From: Agreia sp. COWG
Lineage (GTDB): Bacteria; Actinomycetota; Actinomycetes; Actinomycetales; Microbacteriaceae
Assembly (NCBI RefSeq): GCF_904528075.1
Contig: NZ_LR882035.1
Span: forward strand, 2,294,001-2,358,000
Direction of reading: 5' to 3'
DNA: 64,000 bases
Part shown: in pieces, positions 43,914 through 55,465 of the stretch
Layout of the letters: each line of letters opens with the position of its first letter
How positions within the stretch are numbered: position 1 is the stretch's first letter
Position numbers and translations under genes: made by a program
Notes under the pieces: model-generated
Seen by the model: the letters and a program-made list of their open reading frames with translations, nothing else
What the model was told of the DNA's origin: nothing
Database searches by the model: none

Positions 43914-45728
43914 TCAGGCCAACGACTCGCGCCACTTCGCGTGCAAGGTGGCGAACCTTCCGGTTCCCGCGATGAGTTCCGCCGGCGATCCGTCCTCCAC
44001 GATTCGGCCGTGCTCCATCACGAGCACCCGATCAGCGATCGCGACCGTCGACAGTCGGTGCGCGATGATGATGGCCGTCCGATCCGCGAGCAGGGTCTGC
44101 AGCGCGTCTTGCACGAGTCGTTCGCTCGGGATGTCGAGCGACGCCGTGGCCTCGTCGAGGATGAGTACCGCGGGGTCGGCGAGGAATGCCCTCGCGAAGG
44201 AGATCAGCTGACGCTGGCCGGCCGAGACACGCCCTCCCCGCTTGTTTACATCTGTTTCGTAGCCGTTCGGCAGGCCCTCGATGAATGCCTCGGCGCCGAC
44301 TGCCCGTGCGGCGGCGCGGATCTCGTCGAATGTCGCGTCCGGCTTGCCGATCGCGATGTTATCGGCCACCGTTCCCGAGAAGAGGTACGCCTCCTGCGTC
44401 ACCATGACGATCGCCCGTCGCAGATCCTTCGGGTGCAGCGACCGAAGGTCGATACCGTCGAGCGACACGTCGCCGATGCTCGGGTCGTAGAACCGCGAGA
44501 CCAGCTTCGCCAGCGTGGATTTTCCTGCCCCGGTCGAGCCGACAAGCGCGATGGTCTGACCGGCGGGAATATCGAGATCGAAGCGAGGCAGGATGACGCG
44601 GTCGCCCGTGTACGCGAACTCCACCCCCGTGAAGCGCACATGCCCGTCAGACGCCCAGAGGTCGACGGGCTGGACCGGATCGGGAACGCTGGGCTGTTCC
44701 TCGAGCACGCCCGAGATCTTCTCCAGGGCCGCCGAGGCCGACTGGTAGGAGTTGTAGAACATCGCCATGTCCTCCATGGGGTCGAAGAACCGGCGCGTGT
44801 ACAGCACGACGGCGAGCAGGGCGCCCACGGCGAGCTGGCCCTCGAACACGCGGAGGCCCCCCACGAGCAGCACCACGGCCACCGTGACGTTGCCGATCAG
44901 AACGAGCCCCGGGTTGTAGATTCCGAAGATCCTGATCACCCTCGCATTGACCGTGCGATAGTTCTCGACGAGATCGCCGAAGACCTTCTCGTTGCGTTCC
45001 TCGGTGCGGAACGCCTTGACCGCGCGGATGCCCGTCATCGTCTCGACGAACTTCACGATCACGTTCGCCGACGCCGTGCGGGTCTGACGGAACACCCTCT
45101 GCGAGCGCAGCTGGAACCATCGGGTGAGGATTCCGAGCGGAATGAGTGACACGACAAGCACGCCGGCACTCAGGGGGTCGACGAGGAGCAGGGCCACTCC
45201 GACGAACGCCATGTAGAGGAGTCCCTGCACGAGGTTGTTGATGCCGGAGTCGAGCAACTCGCGAATCGAGTCGAGGTCGCTCGTCTGGCGCGAGATGATG
45301 CGACCCGAGGTGTAGCTCTCGTGGAACTCGAGGCTCAGTCGCTGCGTCTGCAGGAATACCCGGCGTCGCAGATCCAGCAGGATCGCCTGGCTGATGCGCG
45401 CCGAGAGCACGGTGAACCAGGCGATGAGCGAGGCCCCGACGATGCCCGTGAACAGATAGGCGGCACCCGCGAGCGCCAGCGGCATCCAGTCGTTCGCGAG
45501 CAGGGCGGGAAGGCCCGAGTCGATGCCGATGGCGATGAGGGCCGGGCCAGCCACCTGGGCTGCGGTCGACACCACGACCACGACGATGCCGACGATCAGT
45601 CGCGCCTTGAGCGGCTCGAGCAGCGAGCCCAGCAGCCGGAGGCTCCGCGAGCGGATCTGTCGGCTCTCGGCCTTGGTGAAGTCGTCGCGCTCCTCACCGC
45701 TGGTTCCTGTGACACTGGTCTGGCTCAT
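43914..45728 (-). CDS. ABC exporter, membrane-ATPase fusion, subunit B
   Basis: 604 residues: six-helix exporter domain (about 30-330) then an ATPase domain with Walker [11 protein letters not shown], signature VSAGQ, Walker [12 protein letters not shown] and switch His (IAHRLST). Catalytic Glu is present, while the signature departs from LSGGQ. Overlaps its partner gene by 4 nt, so the two likely form a heterodimeric exporter of the multidrug type; substrate unknown. Confidence 0.93.
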   Translation of the reverse strand: MSQTSVTGTSGEERDDFTKAESRQIRSRSLRLLGSLLEPLKARLIVGIVVVVVSTAAQVAGPALIAIGIDSGLPALLANDWMPLALAGAAYLFTGIVGASLIAWFTVLSARISQAILLDLRRRVFLQTQRLSLEFHESYTSGRIISRQTSDLDSIRELLDSGINNLVQGLLYMAFVGVALLLVDPLSAGVLVVSLIPLGILTRWFQLRSQRVFRQTRTASANVIVKFVETMTGIRAVKAFRTEERNEKVFGDLVENYRTVNARVIRIFGIYNPGLVLIGNVTVAVVLLVGGLRVFEGQLAVGALLAVVLYTRRFFDPMEDMAMFYNSYQSASAALEKISGVLEEQPSVPDPVQPVDLWASDGHVRFTGVEFAYTGDRVILPRFDLDIPAGQTIALVGSTGAGKSTLAKLVSRFYDPSIGDVSLDGIDLRSLHPKDLRRAIVMVTQEAYLFSGTVADNIAIGKPDATFDEIRAAARAVGAEAFIEGLPNGYETDVNKRGGRVSAGQRQLISFARAFLADPAVLILDEATASLDIPSERLVQDALQTLLADRTAIIIAHRLSTVAIADRVLVMEHGRIVEDGSPAELIAGTGRFATLHAKWRESLA

Positions 45729-47545
45729 GATGTGACCTCCGTGGCAGTCTTCTCTACTCTGGGGCGTTCCGCGCCTCGATCATCGTCGAGGCTCGAGATC
45801 ACGAAGCGGTAGTGCTCGTTCGTCTGGATGAGGTGGGCGTGGGTGCCCACAGCGGTGATGCGGCCGTCCTGCATCAGGGCGACGCGGTCTGCCAACGACA
45901 CGGTCGACGGCCGGTGCGCGACGATCAGAGCGGTCGTCGACGCGAGAACCCGTCGAAGCGCCGCCTCGACCAGCTGCTCGGTGGTCACGTCGAGCGCCGA
46001 GAGAGGGTCGTCGAGCACGAGAACGGATGGCCGGGCGGCCACCGCGCGAGCCAGTGCGAGGCGCTGGCGCTGGCCACCGGAGAGACTCAGCCCCTCCTCC
46101 CCCACCCGCGTGTCGAGGCCGGATGGCAGGTCGTAGACGAAGTGCGCCTGCGCCACGTCGAGCGCTTCGGCGAGCTCGTCCTCCGAGGCATCCGGTCGCC
46201 CCAGCAGCACGTTCTCACGAACGGTCGCGCTGAACAGCGTCGCGTCTTCGAACGCCATCGCGATGTGCCCGCGCAGCTCGCCGAGCGCGAGGTCGCGCAC
46301 ATCCACACCGTCGAGGGTGATCGATCCCGCGGTCACGTCGTAGAGGCGCGTCGGCAGCGCCGTGAGCGTCGTCTTGCCGGAACCCGTGACGCCCACGAGC
46401 GCCATCGTCTCCCCCGGCTCGATCACCAGGTCGATACCGTCGATGATGTCGGGAACGTGGGCGGGGGCATCCTGATAGCGGTAGTGCACGTCGGAGAACA
46501 CGAGACGACCGCGGGGCTCCGCGATCGTTTGCGGGTCGGCCGGATCCTCGATGGTGTTCACCTCGTCCATCACCTCGAAGAACCGGTTCGTGGCTGTCTT
46601 GGCATCGATCGTCATGGCCAGGAAGTAGCCCATGGACTGGATGGGGAACAGCAGCACGGTGCCCGTGGCGAAGAATGCCACCAACTCGCCCACGCTCGAC
46701 TGGCCTGTCGAGGCAAGCCACACCCCCACCACCAGGGCGACGGCGAAAGCGACGTCGGGCACAAGCAGCAGCCACAGCCAGATGCCCGCGATCGCGCGGG
46801 CCTTCTCCATCTCGGTACCGCGAAGCTCCTCGGCCTGGGATTCGAACCGCTTCAGCGCGTGCGAGCCACGCCCGAACGCCTTCAGCACGCGGATACCGTG
46901 AACGCTCTCCTCGACGGCCGTGGCGAGGTCGCCCTGCTGGTCCTGACCACGCCGGGCGGCACGGGAGTAGCGCTTCTCGAACGCGTAGCCGTAGATGAGC
47001 ACGGGGACGGCTGCGACGACGAAGATCAACCCGAGCAGCCAATTCAGGCTGAGCAGCACGATGAAGCCGATGACGAGGGTCAGGATGTTCACGACGAGGA
47101 TGACGAAACCGAACGCCATCCAGCGCCGAATGAGGTTCAGGTCACCGATGGCACGAGAGAGCAGCTGCCCGCTCGGCCAGCGGTCATGGAACGCGACGGG
47201 TAGTCGCTGCAACTGTCGGTAGAGACTGTTGCGCATGTGCGCCTCGACGTGCGTGCCCGGTGTCAGCACGAGCCAGCGACGCACGGCGATGAGGCCGGCC
47301 TCTGCCACCCCGAGCGCCAGAACGATGCCCACCGACAGCCAGACGAGTCCGACGTCGTCACCCGTGAGCGGCCCATCGATCAGCCACTGCAGCACCTGCG
47401 GGATGGCGAGTGCCATGAGACTGGCCGCGAGCGAGGCGACCATCGCCACGTAGATTCGCGGCATGGCCGGCTTGGCGTAGCGGTACAGCCGGGCGAGCGA
47501 CGCGAGGGTTTTCGGGCCGGATGAAGGGACGCTACGGCGTGACAA
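45725..47545 (-). CDS. ABC exporter, membrane-ATPase fusion, subunit A (degenerate ATP site)
   Basis: 606 residues from a TTG start. Six-helix exporter domain, Walker [11 protein letters not shown], signature [14 protein letters not shown], Walker [13 protein letters not shown], where the catalytic Glu is replaced by Asp, and switch His in VAHRPST. This asymmetry is characteristic of heterodimeric exporters with one degenerate site. Upstream gap of 117 bp to the dimethylargininase gene's end holds nothing else visible. Confidence 0.93.
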   Translation of the reverse strand: MSRRSVPSSGPKTLASLARLYRYAKPAMPRIYVAMVASLAASLMALAIPQVLQWLIDGPLTGDDVGLVWLSVGIVLALGVAEAGLIAVRRWLVLTPGTHVEAHMRNSLYRQLQRLPVAFHDRWPSGQLLSRAIGDLNLIRRWMAFGFVILVVNILTLVIGFIVLLSLNWLLGLIFVVAAVPVLIYGYAFEKRYSRAARRGQDQQGDLATAVEESVHGIRVLKAFGRGSHALKRFESQAEELRGTEMEKARAIAGIWLWLLLVPDVAFAVALVVGVWLASTGQSSVGELVAFFATGTVLLFPIQSMGYFLAMTIDAKTATNRFFEVMDEVNTIEDPADPQTIAEPRGRLVFSDVHYRYQDAPAHVPDIIDGIDLVIEPGETMALVGVTGSGKTTLTALPTRLYDVTAGSITLDGVDVRDLALGELRGHIAMAFEDATLFSATVRENVLLGRPDASEDELAEALDVAQAHFVYDLPSGLDTRVGEEGLSLSGGQRQRLALARAVAARPSVLVLDDPLSALDVTTEQLVEAALRRVLASTTALIVAHRPSTVSLADRVALMQDGRITAVGTHAHLIQTNEHYRFVISSLDDDRGAERPRVEKTATEVTS

Positions 47546-47662
47546 GGAGAACCTCGAGAGTGTGTGGTGTGGGAGTCTGCCCGAACGTGGACAGCCTTAC
47601 AAACTACTCTCGGTGACCCCTAGGACGCAATGTGACAGGGCGCAATGAGGAGATGGGGCGTG

Positions 47663-48871
47663 TCAGCGAACCCTAACCGACAGGCAGGTGACGCACGCCT
47701 CGAGCTTCTCGAACTCCGAGATGTCGACCGCGATCACGCGGTAGCCGAGGCTCTCGATGAGCTGGGCTGATTCCGGCGCGGCCGAGGACATGAGCACGGT
47801 GTCGTCGGAGAGCACCACGACGTGGGACCCCGCCTCCTCCGGCACGGCGAGGAAACGGTCGAAGATCTTGGGGTCGTCGACCACCGGCGGATATCCGATG
47901 ACCGTTCCGTCGGGCAGGGCCGTGACTGCGCTCTTCAGGTGCAGGGCCTTCGACGTCGGCACGGCGATGACCGTGTAACCGAAGGGGCTCAGGATGTGCC
48001 GCAGCTGACGGATTCCCTCGGCGTTGGTTCGCCCACCACGGCCAACATAGACGCGCCTGTCGATCTTCAGCACGTCGCCCCCGTCCAGCGTTCCGGGCTG
48101 CACGATGTGGGTGACGTCGAGGCCCATCGCCCGCACCGCCTTCTCGACTCCGTCTATCTCGGCGACGCGGCTCGGCGCGGCCGGACTCGCCAGCACGGCC
48201 AACCGCCCGAACACCACGACCGAATCCTCGACGAAGACCGAATCCGCGAGCGTGTCGGCGACATCGACCTCGATGGGTTTCCACCCGGCGCCTATCAGCG
48301 CGGCAACGTAGGACTCCCACTGCTCGTCGGCGAGTTCGACATCGATTTCCGACCGCTCGAGATGCGTGACGATCCCCTCTGACAGGTTCTTCGGAGGCCT
48401 GCGTACCAGCACGGTTCCCGAGACGCTGCGGGGCACGATCGCGGAGCTGCTCATCGAGACGCAGACGCGGCGGCCGATCGTAGCCGTCGCCACGGTCGCG
48501 GTGAGCACGAAGATGAGGTTGATGCTGCCCAGGGTGCTGAAGAGGTAGGAGATCACCCCGCCGTCGAGCGTGTTGCCCTGCACGAGTGCTTGGATGCCGG
48601 TTCCCACCAGGGCCGCGAGGACCCCCGAGACGAGGCCTGCGATGGCCGCCGTGTACCAGCGGGTCAATCGGGTGAACAGCGCGAAGATGAAGACGAAAAC
48701 CAGCAGAACGACGGTCGATGGCACGAAGAAGTTGTTGATCTGCAGAAGAACCGTCGCCTGCGGATTGCTTCCCACGAAGAACGACAGGATCGTCGCGAGA
48801 TGGGTGACCGCCGCCACCACGAGGGCGGCCACGGCCGCAGCGATCAGTGGTCTCGGTCTAAAGAAGCGCAT
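47663..48871 (-). CDS. membrane-anchored dimethylargininase (DDAH-like), fusion protein
   Basis: 402 residues. Residues 1-135 carry about four membrane helices (RPLIAAAVAALVVAAVTHLATILSFFVG ... INLIFVLTATVATATIG). The rest is an amidinotransferase/DDAH domain: LVRRPPKNL, DSVFVEDSVVVFG, GTLDGGDVL, catalytic His in SKALHLKSAVTALPDG and the terminal nucleophile Cys in EACVTCLS. DDAH hydrolyses methylarginines to citrulline and methylamine. The membrane part is of unknown purpose; it could regulate or localise the enzyme. Confidence 0.88.
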   Translation of the reverse strand: MRFFRPRPLIAAAVAALVVAAVTHLATILSFFVGSNPQATVLLQINNFFVPSTVVLLVFVFIFALFTRLTRWYTAAIAGLVSGVLAALVGTGIQALVQGNTLDGGVISYLFSTLGSINLIFVLTATVATATIGRRVCVSMSSSAIVPRSVSGTVLVRRPPKNLSEGIVTHLERSEIDVELADEQWESYVAALIGAGWKPIEVDVADTLADSVFVEDSVVVFGRLAVLASPAAPSRVAEIDGVEKAVRAMGLDVTHIVQPGTLDGGDVLKIDRRVYVGRGGRTNAEGIRQLRHILSPFGYTVIAVPTSKALHLKSAVTALPDGTVIGYPPVVDDPKIFDRFLAVPEEAGSHVVVLSDDTVLMSSAAPESAQLIESLGYRVIAVDISEFEKLEACVTCLSVRVR

Positions 48872-48916
48872 GGAGACAGACCTTACGTCGGGTTTCTGGA
48901 CGGACGGAGGACGCTC

Positions 48917-50548
48917 CTAGTGAAAGAAGTGACGCTCGCCCGTGAAGTACATGGTGACCCCGGCCGCCTGGGCCGCTTCGATGACCTCGGCGTCGCGCAC
49001 GGAGCCGCCCGGCTGCACGACCGCCGTCACGCCGGCGTCGATGAGCACCTGGAGTCCGTCGGCGAAGGGGAAGAAGGCATCGGACGCGGCAACCGATCCT
49101 GCGGCGCGGTCGCCGGCCCGGGTCACGGCCAGGTGGCACGAGTCGACGCGGTTGACCTGCCCCATTCCGACACCGACGGATGCGCCACCCGACGCGAGCA
49201 GGATCGCGTTCGACTTCACGGATCGGCAGGCCTTCCAGGCGAACTCGAGGTCGGCGAGGGTCGCGTCGTCGACGTGCTTGCCCGCAACGCGCTGCCAGCG
49301 CACCGAGCTGAAGCCCGCAAAGCTATCGGGCTCCTGCGCGAGAAAACCTCCGCTGACCTGGCGGATCTCGGTCTCTTCGCGGCGGAATCCCTCGGGCAGG
49401 CGCAGCAGACGCAGATTCTTCTTCGTCTGCAGCAACTCGAGCGCCTCGGGCTCGAAGTCGGGGGCGACCAGCACCTCGGTGAAAATCTCCTTGACGCCCT
49501 CGGCCATGGCGCGGGTCACCGTTCGGTTGGCCGCGATCACCCCGCCGAATGCGGAGACGGGATCGCACGCGTGCGCCCTGGCGTGGGCCGCCGCGATCTC
49601 ATCGGCGTCGCCGGGAAGGGCCACGGCGATGCCGCAGGGGTTGGCGTGTTTGATGATCGCGACGGCGGGTTCGGTGAAATCGAACGCTGCTCGCACGGCG
49701 GCGTCGGCATCGACGTAGTTGTTGTACGACATCTCTTTGCCGTGCAGCTGCTCGGCCTGGGCGATACCCCGGCCCTCTCCCAGCACGTAGAGGGCAGCGG
49801 GCTGATGGGAGTTCTCTCCGTAGCGCAACGTGGCCTCGAGCGTGCCCTCGATCGAGAGGGCGCCCGAAAATGCCCGCGTCTCGGCGGCGGCGCCATCCGG
49901 CGTCGAGGCCGACGCGGAATGGGGGGCCGTGGCGGCGAACCAGCCGGCGACCGCGGTGTCATACGACGCCGTGTGGGCGAAGGCGGCGGCGGCGAGGTGC
50001 CGACGTGCGGCGAGTGTCGTGCCGGCCGGCAGCGACGCGATGATGGCGGCGTAGCTCGAGGGCGACACCGCGATCGCCACGTTGGCGTGGTTCTTGGCTG
50101 CGGCGCGCACCAATGCGGGGCCGCCGATATCGATCTGCTCGATGACGGTCGCGGCCTCGGCACCGGAGGCGACGGTCTCCCTGAACGGGTAGAGATTCAC
50201 GACGACGAGCTCGAAGGCACTGATGCCCAGGTGGTCGAGCTGTTCGATGTGCGACTCCAACCGCAGATCCGCGAGGATTCCTGCGTGCACCGCGGGATGC
50301 AGCGTCTTGACTCGACCGTCGAGGGATTCGGGGAACCCGGTGACCTGGCTCACCTCTGTCACGGCCAGGCCGGCGGCGGCGATGGTCTGGGCGGTGGAGC
50401 CCGTCGAAACGATCTCGACCCCGCTGGCCGACAACGCCTCGGCGAGCTCGACGAGCCCCGTCTTGTCGCTCACAGAGATGAGGGCGCGCCGGATGGGCAC
50501 GACGTCGCGGTGCTTGTAGAGGTTCTTTTCGACTGCGGGACCGCTCAT
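48917..50548 (-). CDS. purH: bifunctional AICAR transformylase / IMP cyclohydrolase PurH
   Basis: 543 residues. N-terminal IMP cyclohydrolase (MGS-like: [49 protein letters not shown]), C-terminal AICAR formyltransferase with [12 protein letters not shown] and catalytic Lys-His in [11 protein letters not shown]. Catalyses the last two steps of IMP synthesis using 10-formyl-THF. Overlaps purN by 4 nt. Confidence 0.97.
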   Translation of the reverse strand: MSGPAVEKNLYKHRDVVPIRRALISVSDKTGLVELAEALSASGVEIVSTGSTAQTIAAAGLAVTEVSQVTGFPESLDGRVKTLHPAVHAGILADLRLESHIEQLDHLGISAFELVVVNLYPFRETVASGAEAATVIEQIDIGGPALVRAAAKNHANVAIAVSPSSYAAIIASLPAGTTLAARRHLAAAAFAHTASYDTAVAGWFAATAPHSASASTPDGAAAETRAFSGALSIEGTLEATLRYGENSHQPAALYVLGEGRGIAQAEQLHGKEMSYNNYVDADAAVRAAFDFTEPAVAIIKHANPCGIAVALPGDADEIAAAHARAHACDPVSAFGGVIAANRTVTRAMAEGVKEIFTEVLVAPDFEPEALELLQTKKNLRLLRLPEGFRREETEIRQVSGGFLAQEPDSFAGFSSVRWQRVAGKHVDDATLADLEFAWKACRSVKSNAILLASGGASVGVGMGQVNRVDSCHLAVTRAGDRAAGSVAASDAFFPFADGLQVLIDAGVTAVVQPGGSVRDAEVIEAAQAAGVTMYFTGERHFFH

Positions 50549-51144
50549 GCTGTGGCTAGCTCCTTGAGGTTGACTCTGTTGTTCGCGATGTCGAGCACGG
50601 CCTGGGTGAGCAGCCGTCGCTCGATCGTCTTGATGCGTTCGTGAAGTGACTCTTCGGTGTCATGCGGCTCGACGGCGACCGATTCTTGAACGATGATCGG
50701 GCCCGTATCGACTCCCTCGTCGACGATGTGCACGGTCACGCCTGTCTCGGTCGCACCGGCCGCGAGCGCGTCGCGCACGGCGTGAGCGCCGGGGAAGGCG
50801 GGAAGAAGCGCGGGATGCGTGTTGATCAGCTGAGGCGACAGCGCCGCCACCACCCGCGGCGGCAGGATGCGCATGAACCCCGCGCAGACGGTCAGGTCGG
50901 GGTTCCAGGTCTCGATCTGCGACAGCAACTCATCGCCCCAGGCCGCACGCGTGGGGTAGGAGGTGGGTGAGACGGTGAAGGTGGGAATGCCGAACTCCTC
51001 GGCGTGTGCGAGACCATCGGCGTCGTTGTCGGCTCCGACCGCCACGATGCGCGCCGGAAAGTCAGCGCTCGACTGCGCTTCGAGCAGGGCACGGAGGTTG
51101 GATCCTCCACCGGAGATGAGTACGACGAGCGACAGCACCGTCAC
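50545..51144 (-). CDS. purN: phosphoribosylglycinamide formyltransferase PurN
   Basis: 199 residues from a [18 protein letters not shown], then [17 protein letters not shown] with the catalytic His and [13 protein letters not shown] with the Asp. Transfers formyl from 10-formyl-THF to GAR. Its GTG overlaps the upstream DUF6350 stop and its stop overlaps purH: a tightly coupled operon. Confidence 0.96.
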   Translation of the reverse strand: MTVLSLVVLISGGGSNLRALLEAQSSADFPARIVAVGADNDADGLAHAEEFGIPTFTVSPTSYPTRAAWGDELLSQIETWNPDLTVCAGFMRILPPRVVAALSPQLINTHPALLPAFPGAHAVRDALAAGATETGVTVHIVDEGVDTGPIIVQESVAVEPHDTEESLHERIKTIERRLLTQAVLDIANNRVNLKELATA

Positions 51145-52481
51145 AGTTTATGGGTATCAATCGGCGCGGTTTCGCCCTCGAGCGGGGTCTGTTCGCCGCG
51201 GCGCCCGGTCTCACCGCCGCCCGATGACCGGGAGAAGAACCGGCGTGTGAGCCCGACGACCAGGCCGAGCGCAGAGCTGGGGGCGAGTTCGAGGAACGAC
51301 CAGATCCACATGTCGCCGGGAATGGCGCCGATGTCGGCAAGACGACCCGGTCCCGCAGCCCCGCCCGCCCACACGCTGAGCACCGCGAGAATACTGGCGC
51401 CCACGATCCCGATGCCGAGCCCCGCGACGATGAGCGAGAGTGGGCCCGGATCACGCCCGTCCACCACGAGGCGCGGCTTCAGCACCACCCCGATGGCGAA
51501 ACCGATGATGACGGGCACGACGATCACCGCGTACCCCACCGCCGGAATGCCCTGGGGCAGCGCTCCGAGAAGCGGAAGGGCAGGAATGAGCCCCAGCTGG
51601 GTTCCGAGGGGAGACACGATGCTTCCCGTGCCCAGGGAGAACCCCGGACCGACAATCCAGGAGGCCGCCCACACGACGACGTTCGGAACGATCGGCAGCT
51701 GGCCGACCGTCAACGCGATCCCTCCGACGAGTCCCGACTGCAACGACTCGTAGAGCGAGATGATCTCGCCGTAGTGCGTCAGAACGAGCACGAAGACCAC
51801 GATGCCGGCGAGCCCCATCACCGTCGCGGCCGCCAACGCGCCGCCACGGAATGCCACCGCCGTGACCGCCCTGGCCCTGGCAGGGATGCGGCCGATCAGC
51901 TCGAGGGCGCTGCGTTCGATGATGCCGAGCGCATCGACGAGCGGATCCGCCGCGGTGCGAGGAACGGCCGGGGCGAAGAGCGACGTGCGAAAGAGCGTCG
52001 TCGCCATGCCCACCGCGTAGACGAGGGCAGGGAACAGGGCCGCCTGCAGCAGCGAGGGCTGCGCGACGGGTGTCGTCGCGCTCAGGGCTACCAGCCAGCC
52101 CATCAGCCCCACCGTCACGATCCCCGTGGCCGCACCCAGTAGTCGGTGACGGGAGTCTGCCAGACGACGACCGGACCGCCAGCCGAGGAACAGGGTGAGT
52201 GCGGCGATGCCGAGCGGGGCGATGCCGATGGTGAAGGGAACTCCGGCCCCCGTGAGCGCGAGCCTCAGGGCCAGGGTGGGGTCGATCGTCACCAGCAGAT
52301 CGACGCCGTTTCCCAGCAGCCAGAAGTTCGCGGCCACCCGCCAGAACGCTGCGAAGTCGACCGCCAACTCGAACTGCGTGAGCCACAGGATCGTGAGTGG
52401 CACGAGCAGGATACCGAGGCCCAACGCGCCCACGAGGAGGGCGTCGAGAAACGCGAGGAGAGCGGCGAAAGGTCGATTCAT
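51141..52481 (-). CDS. DUF6350 family membrane protein
   Basis: 446 residues from the ATG at 52481 (a longer frame is possible). About ten membrane helices, with repeated LGLGILLVPLTILW-type segments and a hydrophilic tail ending in a Gly/Arg/Glu stretch. Commonly sits just before purN-purH in actinobacteria, the basis for the DUF6350 call. Role unknown. Confidence 0.75.
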   Translation of the reverse strand: MNRPFAALLAFLDALLVGALGLGILLVPLTILWLTQFELAVDFAAFWRVAANFWLLGNGVDLLVTIDPTLALRLALTGAGVPFTIGIAPLGIAALTLFLGWRSGRRLADSRHRLLGAATGIVTVGLMGWLVALSATTPVAQPSLLQAALFPALVYAVGMATTLFRTSLFAPAVPRTAADPLVDALGIIERSALELIGRIPARARAVTAVAFRGGALAAATVMGLAGIVVFVLVLTHYGEIISLYESLQSGLVGGIALTVGQLPIVPNVVVWAASWIVGPGFSLGTGSIVSPLGTQLGLIPALPLLGALPQGIPAVGYAVIVVPVIIGFAIGVVLKPRLVVDGRDPGPLSLIVAGLGIGIVGASILAVLSVWAGGAAGPGRLADIGAIPGDMWIWSFLELAPSSALGLVVGLTRRFFSRSSGGGETGRRGEQTPLEGETAPIDTHKL

Positions 52482-52532
52482 GGCGTGCCGAGCGTACCCT
52501 CTGACGCCTGTGACACCGGCCAACCCGCCGAG

Positions 52533-53066
52533 CTAGTGCAGGAGCGCCTTGAAGACGATGATGACGAAACCGAAAAGCGCCGTACCGAGCGCCCCGAGCA
52601 TCCGAATGGGCCAGGGGCTTCCCCTGTCGGCGAAGGCCAGCCAGCCCAGCACTCCGAGCAGGAGCACGCCGACCAGGAGCGCGATGTTGTAGGCCGTGTC
52701 TTCATCGACGACGTTCAGGGCGCCCAGGATCAGGAACACGAGAGGCACCGCCGTCGCGTAGATCAGTCCGTTCGAGTGCCTCAGGGCCCCGCCGAACGCC
52801 TCCCGGATGCCGATCACGCGTCCCTCACGCATGCCGTGGTTGGCGACGGTCGTGGCGAAGACGTGTGCTGCCCAGAAGACGATCATGGTGACCAAGGTGA
52901 CCAGGAAGACCTTGAGATCGGAGTCGTCGTCGGCCGCGACGGCGATCACCGCCGAGCTGACGATCGTTCCGTAGATGAGCTCCGGAGTCACGATGGCACG
53001 CCGGAAGCGCTGCCAGCGTGTTCCAGGCTCGTGTCGCGCGAGCGCCCGGTCGGTGTCATCGGCCAT
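52533..53066 (-). CDS. membrane protein of unknown function
   Basis: 177 residues; four to five membrane helices (about 28-46, 52-72, 100-118, 124-142, 152-172) after a charged N-terminus (MADDTDRALARHEPGTRWQRF). A short loop GMREGRVIGIREAFGGALRHS lies between helices. Follows sucCD on the same strand after a hairpin. Confidence 0.65.
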   Translation of the reverse strand: MADDTDRALARHEPGTRWQRFRRAIVTPELIYGTIVSSAVIAVAADDDSDLKVFLVTLVTMIVFWAAHVFATTVANHGMREGRVIGIREAFGGALRHSNGLIYATAVPLVFLILGALNVVDEDTAYNIALLVGVLLLGVLGWLAFADRGSPWPIRMLGALGTALFGFVIIVFKALLH

Positions 53067-53094
53067 GTGCGTGCCTCTCCCCCGCCCGCATACA

Positions 53095-53137
53095 GATGAC
53101 GGGCATCCTCATCATATTCATGGGGATGCCCGTCATC
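53095..53137 (-). terminator. terminator of sucCD
   Basis: GATGACGGGCATCC and its complement form a 14-bp stem around a 15-nt loop, 24 nt downstream of the sucD stop. No T-run. Confidence 0.75.
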
Positions 53138-53160
53138 CGGGAACGGCGGCCGCGTTCGGG

Positions 53161-54072
<912 letters not shown>

Positions 54073-54082
54073 TCAGGTCGCG

Positions 54083-55246
54083 TCAGTGGGAGGCGAGTTC
54101 GGCGGCCTTGTCGGCGCCCTCGTCCATGGTCGTCGCCAAGGTCACCAGGGGGTGGTTCGCCGCGGCGAGAATGGCACGGCCCTCGTCTACCTTGTTGCCG
54201 TCGAGACGCACGACGAGTGGCTTCGTGGCCGAGTCACCGAGCACCTCGAGTGCACCGATGATTCCGTTGGCGACCGCGTCACACGCGGTGATTCCGCCGA
54301 AGACGTTGACGAAGACACTCTTGACCTGCTCGTCGCCGAGGATCACGTCGAGGCCTGCGGCCATCACGGCAGCGGATGCTCCGCCGCCGATGTCGAGGAA
54401 GTTGGCCGGCTTGACACCGTTGTACTTCTCGCCGGCGTACGACACCACGTCGAGGGTCGACATCACGAGGCCGGCACCGTTGCCGATGACTCCGACCTCG
54501 CCGTCGAGCTTCACATAGTTGAGGTCCGCGGCCTTGGCCTTCGCTTCGAGCGGGTCGGCGGCATCCTTGTCTTCGAGGGCCTCGTGGTTCGCGTGACGGA
54601 AGCCGGCGTTCTCGTCGAGCGTGACCTTGCCGTCGAGGGCGACGATCTCACCCGACTCCGTGAGGACGAGCGGGTTGACCTCGACCAGCGTGGCGTCCTC
54701 GCCCTTGTAGACGTCCCACAGTTTCACGAAGACGGGGGCGACCTTCTCGACCAGCTCGGCCGGGAACTTGGCCGCGACCGCGATGCTTTTCGCCGTCTCG
54801 AGATCGATGCCCGCGATGGGATCGACCTCGACGCGGGCCAGAGCATCCGGGCGCTCGACGGCGAGCTGCTCGATCTCCATGCCGCCCTCATAACTCGTGA
54901 GCGAGAGGTACGAGCGGTTGGCGCGATCGAGCAGCACCGAGAAGTAGAACTCCTCGGCGATCTGGGCTCCTCCGGCGACCATGACGCGCTTGACCTCGTG
55001 GCCCTTGATGTCGAGCCCGAGGATGGACTGCGCTGCCTCGAATGCGGCCTGCGGATCCTTGGCGACCTTCACGCCGCCGGCCTTGCCGCGGCCTCCGACC
55101 TTGACCTGGGCCTTGACGACGGTGACTCCGCCGAGCTTCTCAGCCGCTGCACGCACCTCGTCGGGGGTGTCGGCGACGATGCCCGGAAGAACCGGAACCC
55201 CATAGCTTTCAAACAGGTCTCGTGCCTGATATTCGAACAGATCCAC
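54083..55246 (-). CDS. sucC: succinyl-CoA synthetase beta subunit
   Basis: 387 residues from the GTG giving the usual [16 protein letters not shown] start; an ATG two codons earlier is possible. ATP-grasp domain ([18 protein letters not shown]), [11 protein letters not shown], and the CoA-ligase domain with FLDIGGGAS and [13 protein letters not shown]. First gene of sucCD. A 219-bp gap separates it from the divergent surface-protein gene; no clear regulator site was recognised there. Confidence 0.96.
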   Translation of the reverse strand: MDLFEYQARDLFESYGVPVLPGIVADTPDEVRAAAEKLGGVTVVKAQVKVGGRGKAGGVKVAKDPQAAFEAAQSILGLDIKGHEVKRVMVAGGAQIAEEFYFSVLLDRANRSYLSLTSYEGGMEIEQLAVERPDALARVEVDPIAGIDLETAKSIAVAAKFPAELVEKVAPVFVKLWDVYKGEDATLVEVNPLVLTESGEIVALDGKVTLDENAGFRHANHEALEDKDAADPLEAKAKAADLNYVKLDGEVGVIGNGAGLVMSTLDVVSYAGEKYNGVKPANFLDIGGGASAAVMAAGLDVILGDEQVKSVFVNVFGGITACDAVANGIIGALEVLGDSATKPLVVRLDGNKVDEGRAILAAANHPLVTLATTMDEGADKAAELASH

Positions 55247-55465
55247 GCTCATCCAATCCGCTTTGGTCTCAGCCGGCACGGGGGTTGGTGCACGGCTCCA
55301 TGAGTTGTCCTGCGAGCTGCGGCTGACAGATTTGGCTGCTCCGCCGCAGACTTTCGCCGTCTGTTACCTTACCCTCGTCCTCCACAGGCGACAGAACGTG
55401 CAGATCATCCACGGGTGGCATCGACGTCGCCGGACGCTCTCGTGCGAATCGCCATCGTTGTGGGC

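Noticed and set aside
48590-50644. A 684-codon open frame antisense to purH.
   Set aside because: purH motifs on the other strand are complete; the antisense product looks like shadow translation.
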